Source of the DNA: Alnus glutinosa
Taxonomy: Eukaryota; Streptophyta; Magnoliopsida; Fagales; Betulaceae
Assembly: GCF_958979055.1 (NCBI RefSeq)
Contig: NC_084890.1
Location: 24,650,149-24,714,148, forward strand
Reading direction: 5' to 3'
DNA: 64,000 bases
Below the pieces are notes generated by a model, which searched no databases, was not told the DNA's origin, and saw only the letters and a list, made by a program, of their open reading frames with translations. Positions within the stretch are counted from its first letter, which is position 1; every line of letters starts with the position of its first letter. This document shows, piece after piece, positions 23,001 through 34,305 of this stretch. The translations under genes were made by a program, and so were the position numbers.

Positions 23001-26000
23001 GATCACAAGTATGACCCTCTTGGATGTTGTTGACCAACTCATCGTTCAAGATGGCATCAGAGGAAACTCTCAACTTTTTCCTACTTCTCAGCTCTTGACC
23101 ACGCGACTTGGTTTCTTTTCCAGGTTTGCTTGGTTTCTGCCCGAAATCAGAGGCTTTCTTATAATCAGCCATAGCAATAGATAAAGGTGCCAATTCAGGA
23201 TTAGTATCCAAATCTTTTTGATTTTGAGTTTTAACTGATTCTTTAAGCACGTTGTCCTTCAGAGAATCCAGTTTTCGTTTCTCTGACCTTACTGAGGAAT
23301 CAATCTTCTTATACCTTTTTCCAGCCTTCTTCAAGGAAAAAACTTCATTGTTGACTTCTTTCTTACCTAATGAAAGAGGTGTCTCAATTACCGCACTTCC
23401 GCCGCCATGATTCAAAGTTTCTGTTCCCACAGAGACAGCATGAATATTTTTAGGTGTTGGCTTCGTTGCACTTGTACCATTACGAGACCTCTTACTCCGT
23501 TTGCTGGTATTATCCAAGCTGTAATTATTGTCGAGAGTTTGCTCTTGGATAAAATTTTCTGATGCTTTATTCAAATCAACATAAATTTCAAAATCTGAAT
23601 CTGTATGCCTTTTAGGGCACTTCTTTTTAGCTCTTTCACTTGCCTTCCTAATCTTACCACTCTTGTTAGATTTATTACTTCCAATTTGGTCATTGGAATC
23701 TTCAGTTCTGGGAGAGGACAGATTGGGCAGGACCACATCTGCAGTACCACTTCCTTGTTTAGAATTCTTGTATTTCTCATTTTTGGTGCTTGGTTCTTCA
23801 TTTGTTGTCACATCCTGTAAAGCTGCTTCTAATTCGTTCTCTTGAATTTCATTGATTTCTTCAACATTTGCAACCTGCCTTTCATTTCCAATTTTAGTAA
23901 AAGCCAAATGACTTGAGCAATATCAGAAATCAAGAAAGAGAACAAATGTATGAGGTGAAATGCAATACTATACAAATGATGATATCAATACCTGCATCTT
24001 AAAGGGACTTGAACAAAGTTCGGGAGAGCATGGTCTTTGTGTCCATTCAAACATCTCACTATCAAAAAAATCTGCAACACTGGAGCACTTGCCATGTAAT
24101 CCCTATATAATATTAGCAAAACATAAGAAAACAAAATTCTGGCAAAAAAAAAAAACAATCAAAGCCAATATGATGAAGTACCCCATCATACACTACACAT
24201 AACTTGATCAAGTCAACCTGTTTTAGTTTAAAGCTGGTACAATCCATGACAGGAACAGTAAACTGGAATAGCTTCACTAGTTTTTGGAGGAAGGTCAGCT
24301 AGTGTAAGTTTGAAAAGTTGAGGAACTATTTCTAAGATGACTCTTGCAAATTTCAAATGGGCACAATGGTGCAACTTGTCAAGTTAGTCAAGTACTAAAT
24401 TCTGTCAACTTACCTAAAAGAGTTTTCTACAAATCCAGAACCAGCCTATTGACATTTTATAAGACACATAATAAATACTGATAATTAACTGCCAAGTCAG
24501 TTAAACAACATTACTGATTATTTCACAATAATCACTCAAGCTTTTAAGAAATTGACTATGCACTCACAGTTGGGGTCGAATTAGAAGGGTATTCATCATC
24601 TGAGTCCTTGATATCACTGAAGGCAGGAGCATTTAGTGGTGTCATATCCATAAATTCACCCTCATCAGTATGCTGACTTGACTTTTCTACATCTTCCTCC
24701 TCTCTCAACCAAAAGAAAGGTGAAAGCACAGGTTCTCCCTTGTCCTTTAGAACAGGCTTATCCTTTAAAATGGTTGAACTTCTTTTGGGTTCTTCCCTAG
24801 CAATTTCACTCAATTCACCTTCTAATATTGCAAGCCCTGTTGGGCTTTCTGAAAAAGGACACTGTGGCACCTGAACCCTTTTCTTGGTTGGAAATGAAGG
24901 TTTCACAAACGTAGAACTAGAACTTTTCATGTTCAATTTAGATGTTTTTCTTGACCCTTTTCCTTTCAAGGTATTTTGTTTCTCTGCTCTATCCTGACAG
25001 TTTCCGCTGCTATCTTGTTCACCATGGTTGCCTTCACCTTCAGCTTGCTTTTCTTTATCTGAAACACAAGACAATGGTGTGACAAAAAGCAGAAGCATAT
25101 TAATTGAATTTGAGTGTAATAACCTAAGAAAATAAAATGGCTTGCTCCACTTGAACGAAAAATGGATGCATTAGTTATAGCTATAAGTATTTGAGTTAAC
25201 AGATATAGGAGACTACAAATGATGCGGTCAACGGATAGCAGAATGAGTATATCTGATGTACAAGACAATAAACTGGTGTTTGGGCTACTATAAATGCGTG
25301 CATAAATCTCATTTTCCTCCTTTTGTGCTAATGAAACTCAAAATTAATCTTCTCTTGCATTAAATGCTTTCATTTTGCGAGTATTTTTATAGATAATTTG
25401 AACTTGAACAGTACCCCCTAAGGGATTGAATCAGTAACCTGAGGCCCCGCCCTTTATCTACAAGAGGACATGCCATTTGGTCCAGGTGGTGTGGCACAGC
25501 ACTGTGACAGTCTTCATGGTTCACATTCACAATAATGACTAAAAAGGAGTATTAAGTACAAGATATGCTAAAAGAAAGCATGGGAAATAGCTCTAATTAA
25601 GAAACATATTTCAGAAAGATAGTTGACATACAAATGTTAGTTCTGGTGATAGATACCCCCATCTGCAAGTAAAATTTAATGCATGTGCAACTCGATGATA
25701 TCAATGTGTCTAAAGCCCAATTGACTATTATTTTTTCTAATACCAGCAGGGTGATTCCTACAAACAATTTGCATTACTGTGTCACATGTGTTTACTGAAA
25801 TATCACCTGAAAATTTAGTTGAGGGAGCATTCTGAGTGACAAATATATTGATTCCTGAAGCAACTTCCATGCTTTTGTAAACGCTCACCAAGTTATCCAT
25901 GTGAGGAGCGGGGCGAACCTCTGCAGCAAAAATAATCCATAAGCACTAAAAATAACCAGAGGAAAATCCAGCAGGGCTGAAGCTAGTGAAAAAGCCACGT

Positions 26001-27696
26001 AACTTAAAGAACTGGGGCTATATTTGCCAAATGTTTTGAAAAGCATTTTTTGTGTTTTGATTTGAAAAGAGTTTTGATGTCATGAAAGTTGAGAATTGTT
26101 TTCGGTGGAGTTCACATTTGAAAAGTGTTGTCTATGGGATCCATTGAAGAAAATTATTTCATAAATTTTTTAATGTTTAATGTTTTTAAAGAAACAAATA
26201 CTAAACATACGTATTTTGTAAAAACACATACTTATTTTATTTGGAAAAATGTTGTAAAGGTCATTGAGGTTTAACCTTTTTATCAAATCAAACGCTAAGG
26301 TTTAAAATTGATCAAATCACTCCTTAAGGTATACTATGTTATCGAATCGCTCTCTCCGTACATATGTTGTTAGGGTTTTTACGAAAATTATGATATGTAA
26401 GTGTAAGACAACATCAAACCCAAAAAAATAGCTCCACACATAGAAATGTGTCCCTTCAACTTGACACATGGCAAAAAAAAAAAAACAAAGTAGAACAAGG
26501 AGGAATCACCCTCCCACCAACAAGGAGTGGCTCCACCACCACATAGAGGGCGTGGATGGGTTGGCCCACCCACCCACACCCTCACTAGCAGAGGAGGCAT
26601 GGGTAGGTCGCAACTCAAGCCCTTGTCAATGGGCATGGGTGGACCTCAGTGGATAATGGATTGCCTCACCAATGAAGAGATCGCAAGAAAGGGCACCACG
26701 AAATAGACTGAGTTAACTTAAACCTATTGCAAGGGGTTATTGTTCAGGAAATCAATTACACGAGAGTAATTCAAGTTGAAAGATTCATTGGTGTATGAGC
26801 CTTCCTTTAAAGATCTTGATACTAGTAACGTATGCTATTAAACAATAGTAGTAGCAGTAGTAACGATAATAACAACATCAGCAAGGTAACAATTAAGGTT
26901 GCCATATTTTTACTCTCTCATCTAGTAAAACCAAGTGATAGATGTGTCTATATGCAGCCACAAAGCCAACAAGCTCTCTTAAAGTTAACATTACTTTATA
27001 CAAACAGATCCATTGCCACATACCTCTACGCCGAAATGGCACTTTACAAACTGGACAAGTGGAGCCGGATTTCATCGATTTCACAATACAAGAGCTGGAA
27101 ACAAGCAGAAAAGTCATGTTTCAGTTTTCCAAAGTCTAATTGCCAGACAATGACACAAATGAGATACGAAGTGTACTAGGAAAGGAGCTCACTTGCAGAA
27201 TACATGATTGCACGTAAGTGAAACCGCAGAGTTCAGTAGACTCAGGCTGCGAAATCAAAACAATAAGATAATTTCAGCCCATTGACCCCCAAAATGAGGT
27301 ATTCCCAAACCCTAATATTATAAATTTCGTGCAAAATCCCAAGCAACACATATGAGTCACACTAACGAATCGCATGAGAAACTTCGACATGTGCCGTTTC
27401 AGATTGGATTTAGTTTTAAACAGTCAAAGATCAGAACATGGAATCAAACCCAGTTGTTAAGACAACAATCAAAAACTAAGGGTCTGTTTGGCAGCTGAGA
27501 AAATCTTTAACACAAAATAGAATCTATAAGAATTTCCAATTTGTCCGATCCCACTGAGATCAACATTCAAATTTTCAGGAAAAAATAAAAAATAACAATG
27601 AGGCTATGGGGATTGAGAGGGAGTGAGAGATGGCATTTACCAAATGGGGCAATTGAGTTCTCTGCCCATCCTCTCCAGGTGGCTCGGATCCTCCAT
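20058..27696 (-). CDS. BRCA1: BRCA1 homologue (RING, extended PHD, tandem BRCT)
   Basis: Fourteen exons join in frame (1029 residues): 27641-27696, 27193-27246, 27024-27094, 25807-25920, 24568-25058, 23992-24102, 22822-23874, 22612-22712, 21846-22032, 21655-21746, 21440-21563, 21183-21348, 20863-20981, 20058-20408. All junctions have GT-AG. The N-terminus MEDPSHLERMGREL leads into a C3HC4 RING with C16, C19, C31, H33, C36, C39, C50 and C53. A disordered middle includes the conserved LSPFFWLREEEDVEKSSQ and MFEWTQRPCSPEL blocks. An extended PHD starts at C640/C643 and runs through CCCCGNKGAALGCYAKSCRKSFHVTCA and LCPLH. Two BRCT repeats (about 800-895 and 915-1029) carry GKWILNMEWVKAC and SNSWVLNS. 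By family knowledge it pairs with BARD1 as a nuclear ubiquitin ligase in homologous recombination. It is slightly longer than the Arabidopsis protein (about 940). BARD1/ROW1 shares RING-PHD-BRCT, but the FFWL block favours BRCA1. Confidence 0.93.
25921..27023 (-). other. BRCA1 intron 3, with a foldback-element relic
   Basis: 26240-26400 resembles one arm of the window's foldback elements (GGTCATTGAGGTTTAACC, GTTAGGGTTTTTACG), but I could not find the opposite arm. 26500-26620 is GC-rich with repeated GGTTGGCCCACCCACCC-like words, similar in style to the GC-rich arms of the 1849-2684 element. No coding exon was seen. Confidence 0.45.
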
Positions 27697-27851
27697 TTTT
27701 GCTCCTATGATTCCCGATACGAGAGAGAGCGAGAGAGTTAAGGAAGGAGAAGAAGAAGAAGAAGAGGCACAGTCTTTCAATGCGAAATCGAAAATTTGAA
27801 GGCAAAAAAGATAGAAGAGGAAGAGTCACTTTCTTTTTGAATTTTTTTGAC

Positions 27852-27859
27852 CCGCCAAA
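27852..27859 (-). promoter_or_regulatory. E2F-like site upstream of BRCA1
   Basis: On the BRCA1 strand the bases read TTTGGCGG within GGTTTTGGCGGGTC, about 155 bp before the start codon. This matches the E2F consensus WTTSSCSS. Arabidopsis BRCA1 is, as I recall, an E2F-regulated S-phase and DNA-damage gene, so the position makes sense. The match is seen; its function is inferred. Confidence 0.5.
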
Positions 27860-27976
27860 ACCTCTCTCAAGTCCCAAGGTCGCGCGCGCCTAATTTTTCG
27901 GCGTTGGCGGGGTAAGAAGAACAATTTGGTACTACCCTCAATTTTGTCCTTCCAATTAAAACGAATTTCGATAATT

Positions 27977-28089
27977 TTTTTTTATTTTTTGACATGTCCA
28001 CAAGAAGGGAAGGGAAGATTCAAACTAGTGACCTCCGCTTCATAAAGTATGGTCTTCAATTGATTGAGCTACCCCTTAGGGACAGCAAT
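27977..28089 (-). mobile_element. tRNA-derived SINE with 14-bp TSD
   Basis: Both flanks read GAATTTCGATAATT (27963-27976 and 28090-28103), a perfect 14-bp target duplication. On the minus strand the element has a box A-like TAGCTCAATCAAT, a box B-like TAGTTTGAATCTT about 40 bp later, and an A-rich tail (T-rich on the plus strand at 27977-27990). It lies about 280 bp upstream of the BRCA1 start codon, in the promoter region shared with the divergent PPR gene. It shares its body with the element at 11339-11460. Confidence 0.9.
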
Positions 28090-28103
28090 GAATTTCGATA
28101 ATT

Positions 28104-30224
28104 AAATATTAAGTAAGTAACTCTTCGTAGTTCGTACTTATTAATAACGTTCGGTCACTAAAAAAAAAAAAAATCATCTAAAATACGCTCCGTATAAAAT
28201 AAATAAGAAAATTTTGATTTAAAAATATTGAATTATCAGCCTATTTGACTTAAGAGTACTAAACTTCAAAACGTCTCAAAGTAAGGTATCTAATTTTTAA
28301 AACGTCTAAATAACAGGTACTCGATTAGGATTTGTTGTTAAATTATACAAATATTTTCAAAATACCTCTCTCTTTTTTAGGGGAAAAAAAATGATAGAAT
28401 TTAAATGTTGGTCAAAATTTACAAAAATACTCTTAAATTTTGAAAATTATTATTAAATTTTGCTTTTTTTTTTTTTTGGATGTAACATATTTGTGAGAAT
28501 AATTTTGAATTCTTTTTGTTTTGAGTTATTTATTATTATTATTTTATTTTATTTTTTTTGGCTAAAAAGGAAAAAAGCTACCATAAAAAAGTTACCAACG
28601 AGCCATTTACACTTTAGAGCCAAGCAAAAGCATTACTCTTAAATATTTAAATTTTAAATAGGAAATTATATGTGTAAATAGCAGGGCTAAAACTTTAATC
28701 TCTCCTCTAGAGGTCCACGTCCACCCTCTTCAACTTTTTCTTTTTAAATTTTATTTTTATAATGTGCATATATGGCATGGCTAAAATAGGAGAGCATGAC
28801 ATGGTACTTGATAGTTGAGATATACGTGGCGAGTTTTTGTTGGGATACGTGGTAAAATAGACACATTTGACTTTTTTTTAAAAAAAAAATTAAGTGGCAT
28901 TCATTTTGCTTTAAATTGGACCGACAATGTAATAGAAACATCTATTTGTCAAACACCTAAAACTTAGGAATTCTTTAGATAAAACCTTTTATAGGGTTTT
29001 TTTAAAAAAAATAAAATAAAATATATATTATGATGTGATATAAAACGTAGTTTTAATTGTTTTGTATTTAAAGTTGGAATTTGACTTAATGATTTTAAAA
29101 TATTATCAAACCAACCTCCAAAGGGCCAAAATCCAACTCATTAATAAATTCACATTGTTTTAGATTATGCATAGGTTATGTTTACATTGGTTTTGTTGGT
29201 TATTTTGCTTTTAATATATTTTAAAAAGTAATGTGAAATCAATATATTTTAAAAATATTAAGGCTTTTAAAAAAAATTAAAATAAGCCCAAAACACTAAA
29301 AAAAAAAAAATGGCCTAAATTATTTTTAAAATCGTTTAACATAAGCTTTAATAAAGCTCCAAATAATACTCAAAAGGCCCATTACCTAATATGTGAATAG
29401 CGGATAACAACCGTATTTAATAACCACAATAATCGCACGGATGCGATTAATAAAAACATAATACGGATGTGGATACTAATTTCTAAAAATGATATCTATA
29501 TCTTACGGATGTAGTTGCTAATATTGCAAATAACCACAGTCACATCTGCATGTACACACATACTACATACCATCCATATCCAGGAGATTTGTAAAGTTCA
29601 TTGCAATGCTGATTGGTATGCATATAATCTCATTAGATGAGCTACTTCTACGTGCCGATTAAAGTGGAAACATTCCCATTTTTGTTGTGTTCTCATAATT
29701 GCGCTTCTTATTAGAGGCAGAATCATGATTTTTTGCGTGGGAGGTCCGAAGCTATATAAAGAAATAACTGCATAAATACAAAGAGCAGTAGAATAAAAAG
29801 CCAAATCATCTAGCCATTTATACGGTGAAAAAGTTATCATTAACGGAGCTATGCTACTTTTTTATAGGGAATTTAAAAAAATTTAAGGTTACCAAAGACT
29901 CCCAACCCCTAAGTAGGTCCGCCCTACTTATTATTCGTGACACCAACCCTTTTTTTCTTTTTCTTTTTTTCTTTTTAGGTTTGTTTCTGTATAGTACTTG
30001 CTCTGGTTTCGTATATAATTATTAATTGTTGTGCATGAAATATTACTCTTTGTATTTAGAATTTACCTGAAGCGGATCTCATCCTTATTTTAGAAGTTAA
30101 AGGCAATTTAATCATTCGATATTCCTTTTTTTTTTTCTTTTTTTTCATTTTAATCTCATAGTTTAATGAATTTATTTGATTATTCATTTAAGATCATTGA
30201 TCTAGTATTCTAGTTAATGCTTAA
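28104..30224. other. Intergenic between divergent BRCA1 and PPR genes
   Basis: No gene was seen. 28230-28460 is one arm of the CCGTTAG-type foldback family (AAGAGTACTAAACTTCAAAACGTC, ATTAGGATTTGTTGTTAAATT). 29385-29560 contains repeated GCGGATAAC/ACGGATG motifs, similar to 32505-32612 and typical of degenerate hAT-like elements. The rest is AT-rich with poly-A and poly-T runs. Confidence 0.5.
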
Positions 30225-32162
30225 ATGCTTAATACACTATCAACTAGTTGGCCACTTTGTAGCATTTCATTTGACAAGAGAGCAGAGCAGAAAGCTCTAT
30301 TTTCAGACAAACACAATCTGATGCACTCAAAGCAACCTTCACTATTCCGCTCATCCTTTCTACCTTCTTTGACACCAATCTTACCTCACAACCCCGGAAA
30401 CCCAACTTTCCCAGAAAACCCAGTACCATATCTTCTCAAGAAATGCATTGCTCTCTTGCAGTTATATGCCTCCTCCAGATTGAAACTGAAGCAAATCCAT
30501 GCCTTCTCAATCAGGCATGGTGTCCCAGTATCCAACCCAGACATGGGCAAGCACCTCATCTTCACCATTGTGTCCCTCTCAGCTCCCATGTCTTATGCCC
30601 AGCACATATTTTCGCAAATCCAGGATCCCAACATTTTCGCATGGAATACCATGATTAGAGGCTATGCTGAGAGTGAGAATCCAAGGCCAGCTGTTGAACT
30701 GTACCACCGAATGCATATGTCCTCCATTGAACCTGACACACACACATACCCGTTTCTTCTTAAGGCTGTGGCTAAGTTGACTGCAGTTAGAGAGGGAGAA
30801 AAGATACATGCTATTGCTATAAGAAATGGGTTTGAGTCATTGGTTTTTGTTCAGAATTCATTGGTTCATATGTATGCTGCTTGTGGGCATGCTGAGAATG
30901 CGCACAGGATGTTTGAGTTAACGCCTGAAAAAGATATTGTTGCTTGGAATTCTGTGATTAATGGGTTTGCTCTTAATGGGATGCCCAATGAGGCTCTGAC
31001 CCTTTTCAGGGAAATGGGTTTGGAGGATGTTCAGCCAGATGGGTTCACTATGGTAAGTTTGTTGTCTGCTTGTGCTGAGGTTGGAGCTTTGGCATTGGGT
31101 AGGAGGGCCCATGTTTATATGTTGAAGGTTGGTTTGAATACGAACATGCACGCTAATAATGCCCTTTTGGACCTCTATGCAAAGTGCGGGAGCATTAGAG
31201 AGTCACAAAAGTTATTTCATGAGATGGAGGAAAGGAACGTGGTTTCTTGGACTTCTTTGATAGTCGGGTTGGCTGTTAATGGGTTCGGCAAGGAAGCACT
31301 CGAGCTTTTCAAGGGGTTGGAAAGAGAGGGTTTGTTGCCAAGTGAGATTACTTTTGTTGGGGTGCTGTATGCTTGTAGTCATTGTGGAATGGTGGATGAG
31401 GGGTTTAATTATTTTAACAGGATGAAAGAGGAATATGGCATTGTGCCTAGAATAGAACACTACGGCTGCATGGTTGATTTGTTGGGTAGGTCAGGCAAGG
31501 TGAAAGAAGCATATGAATATATTCAAAGCATGCCATTGAAGCCCAATGCCATTGTTTGGAGGACCTTGTTGGGAGCATGCACAATTCATGGAAATCTAGC
31601 TCTTGGGGAGGTTGCAAGAGCCCAGCTCAGACAATTAGAGCCTGGAAATAGTGGGGATTACGTGCTCCTCTCCAATCTTTATGCAGCAGAGCGTCAGTGG
31701 TCAGATGTGCAAAAGGTGAGGAATACAATGCTTATGGATGGGGTGAGGAAAACTCCAGGGTATAGCCTTGTTGAGTTAGGGAATATGGTTTATGAATTTA
31801 CCATGGGTGATAGGTCTCAGCCTCAAAGTGAGGATATATATGCGATGCTAGCAGAGATCACAAAGTTGCTGAAATTGGAAGGTTATGTGCCTCATACAGC
31901 AAATGTGCTTGCAGACATAGAGGAGGAGGAAAAGGAGAATGCTTTGTCTTATCACAGTGAGAAAATTGCAATTGCTTTTATGCTCGTTAATACAGCACCA
32001 GGGACCCCAGTTAGGGTGGTAAAGAATTTGAGAGTGTGTACTGATTGTCATTTCGCGATTAAACTCATATCAAAGATTTATAAGCGAGATATTGTCATGA
32101 GGGATCGCAGTCGGTTTCACCATTTCAGAGATGGTTATTGTTCTTGTAGAGACTACTGGTAA
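30225..32162 (+). CDS. DYW-class pentatricopeptide repeat protein
   Basis: A single intronless frame of 645 codons. PLS-type PPR repeats run from about residue 90 to 480 (NIFAWNTMIRGYAESENPRPA, DIVAWNSVINGFALNGMPNEA, NVVSWTSLIVGLAVNGFGKEA and others), followed by E/E+ motifs and a full DYW domain. The deaminase-like zinc signature is present (H577-S-E579 with C605-x2-C608), as is the tail H633, C639, C641 and the terminal DYW. By family knowledge such proteins bind organellar RNA and edit C to U. Which organelle is not clear: the N-terminus has Ser/Arg-rich parts but no decisive transit peptide, and the true start may be a later ATG (e.g. 30321). The sequence closely resembles the Arabidopsis PPR next to BRCA1 (At4g21065, from memory), which supports conserved gene order. 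Confidence 0.92.
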   Translation: MLNTLSTSWPLCSISFDKRAEQKALFSDKHNLMHSKQPSLFRSSFLPSLTPILPHNPGNPTFPENPVPYLLKKCIALLQLYASSRLKLKQIHAFSIRHGVPVSNPDMGKHLIFTIVSLSAPMSYAQHIFSQIQDPNIFAWNTMIRGYAESENPRPAVELYHRMHMSSIEPDTHTYPFLLKAVAKLTAVREGEKIHAIAIRNGFESLVFVQNSLVHMYAACGHAENAHRMFELTPEKDIVAWNSVINGFALNGMPNEALTLFREMGLEDVQPDGFTMVSLLSACAEVGALALGRRAHVYMLKVGLNTNMHANNALLDLYAKCGSIRESQKLFHEMEERNVVSWTSLIVGLAVNGFGKEALELFKGLEREGLLPSEITFVGVLYACSHCGMVDEGFNYFNRMKEEYGIVPRIEHYGCMVDLLGRSGKVKEAYEYIQSMPLKPNAIVWRTLLGACTIHGNLALGEVARAQLRQLEPGNSGDYVLLSNLYAAERQWSDVQKVRNTMLMDGVRKTPGYSLVELGNMVYEFTMGDRSQPQSEDIYAMLAEITKLLKLEGYVPHTANVLADIEEEEKENALSYHSEKIAIAFMLVNTAPGTPVRVVKNLRVCTDCHFAIKLISKIYKRDIVMRDRSRFHHFRDGYCSCRDYW

Positions 32163-32742
32163 CTTGTGGGATAATTGGCAACTCTTTGCTTAAATTCATT
32201 TGATAGAGGTATGCATTCATATAATCAATTCATTTGGATGATACTTGATTCCTACTGGCCATGAAAAAATGAACGAGTTGTTTCTTGTATATCAACAAAG
32301 ACAAATTTCCTTCAAATTAGGTTGAAAGAATTTCATTCAACTTAGTTTATAATACTGTAATGTTTTCTTTGAGCATGTGAAAAACACATGTTTTTTAAGG
32401 GACACATGACAAATTTATAGATTGGGTAGGAGGAAATTTTTCCAATCCAATTTAGAAGAAATTTCTATCCATAAATATATATAATTAGTATATATATAAA
32501 GGATATGCAGATGCTGTTAATATCTTAAAACCGATATCCGCATCCGCATGTATAGATAGTTGCGGATAACGGATGCGGGCGGTTAATATCCGCTCGCATA
32601 TACACCCCTAATGTACAAAAGTGTGCGTCAGTGTGAGCTTCAGATATAAATGATTGTAATTGCCACTCTAGCGGTTGGTTATGTTATAGAAAAAATAAGA
32701 CACTACAACTTATGAATCACCCTATAGAAAGTTATTGTTGAT

Positions 32743-32901
32743 ACCTTCTCCCAAGACTTGTTTGATTGCAAGTAAAGCAGCCTCATCCACTAAAGGATCT
32801 CTTGGGGGAAGTTTTTCTACCCAAGGCAAAAGATAAATCCCAAAAGAGTCCCGATAGGAGAAAGACTAGTGAATCACTACATCAAAATTGATCTTGAGAC
32901 A
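32743..32901 (-). pseudogene. RNase H-like (RVT_3) fragment, degraded
   Basis: On the minus strand one frame reads CLKINFDVVIH, a stop, then SFSYRDSFGIYLLPWVEKLP and PRDPLVDEAALLAIKQVLGE. The K-INFD start, the central RDS-G segment and the EA-A-L-A helix match the plant RNase H-like domain (RVT_3) found in LINEs and in many stray copies. The in-frame stop and missing ends mark it as a relic. Confidence 0.6.
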
Positions 32902-33474
32902 ATTTTTTAGGGGCAACTTTCTTTCTTTAGCCTCCCCCAAAATTGAGTTCCAACCCATTAGATGAGTGAAGAAACCCAATCGGTAGTCCTGATCACTAGT
33001 CAATTGGCCATTTATTGTTAGAAGCACTTCAAAAGAAAATGAATTGGATCCTCTTTATTTCATTTGAAATAGATATTATTTATTTCATAATGAAGATTTA
33101 AAATTTGTGCGTCTAATGATATATATGATGTTAATATTGTCACATATTTTCCAAAATTTAAATAATATGGTATTCTAATTTAAAAATTTAATGTTGGCAC
33201 GTCAATATGGTATGTAAGCTATTTAAAATTAGGTGACCGGTATATATGATGTCAATGCTGTCACATCTTTGTTAGTGAGTATATAAATAATTAAGTTTTA
33301 CAAACAAGGCTTGGCCCTTAGTCCTATTATGACGAAAATTATTTTATACCTAAACCTTAAACAACACAAATCTATCATGAGTAAGAGCAATAGCAACATC
33401 TTCCCTTAAGGTTTTCCTTAATTTAGGGAATTAAACTACTTTTTGTTTCCCTATTTAAATGCACTCCACAATAG

Positions 33475-33672
33475 ATGGATTATGATCTTTTTAAATTATT
33501 TGCTCGAATTTGGACAAGTGATTGTAAGAGACCACTTATGAGACACACATGACCAAATAAAAATTGGACTACCCAATCACTTATTTGGTCAGGTGGGTTC
33601 CATAAGTGATCTCTCACAATCACCTGCCCGAATTTAAGAGAATTTAAGCATATAATTTGAGAGGATCTTGAT
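33475..33672. mobile_element. MITE, 198 bp, 9-bp TSD CCACAATAG
   Basis: It is flanked by the perfect 9-mer CCACAATAG (33466-33474 and 33673-33681). Inner inverted repeats pair GTGATTGTAAGAGACCACTTAT with ATAAGTGATCTCTCACAATCAC. The 9-bp duplication points to the Mutator superfamily. A related copy lies at about 62830-63020 with the same GATTGTGAGAGACCACTTAT arm. Confidence 0.85.
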
Positions 33673-34305
33673 CCACAATAGCTTTCATTATCCTTTCTTT
33701 ATATTATTTAAATATTATTTAAATTAAATGCTAAGAGAAATAGATATGAAAGATAAATCATTTAAATATTATTTCAAATAAATGTTAGAGGACTAAGGAA
33801 TGAGAAATGAAAGAGAGTTTTTTATATTAAAATAATGCTAAGTGAACCACTTTTGCTTCCCTAGTGTATAAATTAATACAACTTTTAGTTCACTTAGTGT
33901 TTCTTTAGTTTATGGAACAAGAAGAAAATATGGTTCAAGTGATTTTTTTTTAAGAGTTTTCCCTTTATGTAGTCAAGATAATGAAATTTAAGGAAGCCCG
34001 TGCTAATGCTCCAATAACAACCTAAATCTGTCATTAAAAAAAAAAAAAAAAACCAACACATGAGCAATAGCATAGTCAGAAAAATGATGATTTGTTCAAC
34101 TTGTTCACCAATATTCAAACTGAAAAAAAAAAAAAAAAAAGAAGAAAAAAAGTGTTTCAACAAAATTTCAATTATATATTTTATCACAATCAATGCTTAT
34201 TGGCAGAGTTCATCATGGAGGAAGGGGGGGTATAAGTACAAGTAGCGTGGCAAGTAGCACGCTTATATTCCTTCCTCTCGAGGTAATTACTACATGCATA
34301 TTACA

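Larger units (their letters stand above)
32163..34305. other. Intergenic between PPR and BAG genes; MITEs and retroelement scraps
   Basis: No intact gene was seen. 32505-32612 holds hAT-like GCGGATAACGGATGCGGG motifs ending in CACCCCTAA. 32743-32901 is an RNase H fragment and 33475-33672 a MITE, both listed separately. 33680-34190 is AT-rich. Confidence 0.55.

Noticed and set aside
25430..25510. SINE-like or tRNA-like text in BRCA1 intron 4
   Set aside because: GGGATTGAATCAGTAACCTGAG resembles a box B region, but I found no box A, tail or target duplication.
11339..28089. tRNA genes at about 11.4 and 28.0 kb
   Set aside because: Box A and box B are present, but there is no acceptor-stem pairing and an A-rich tail and (at 28.0 kb) a 14-bp target duplication are seen, so these are SINEs.
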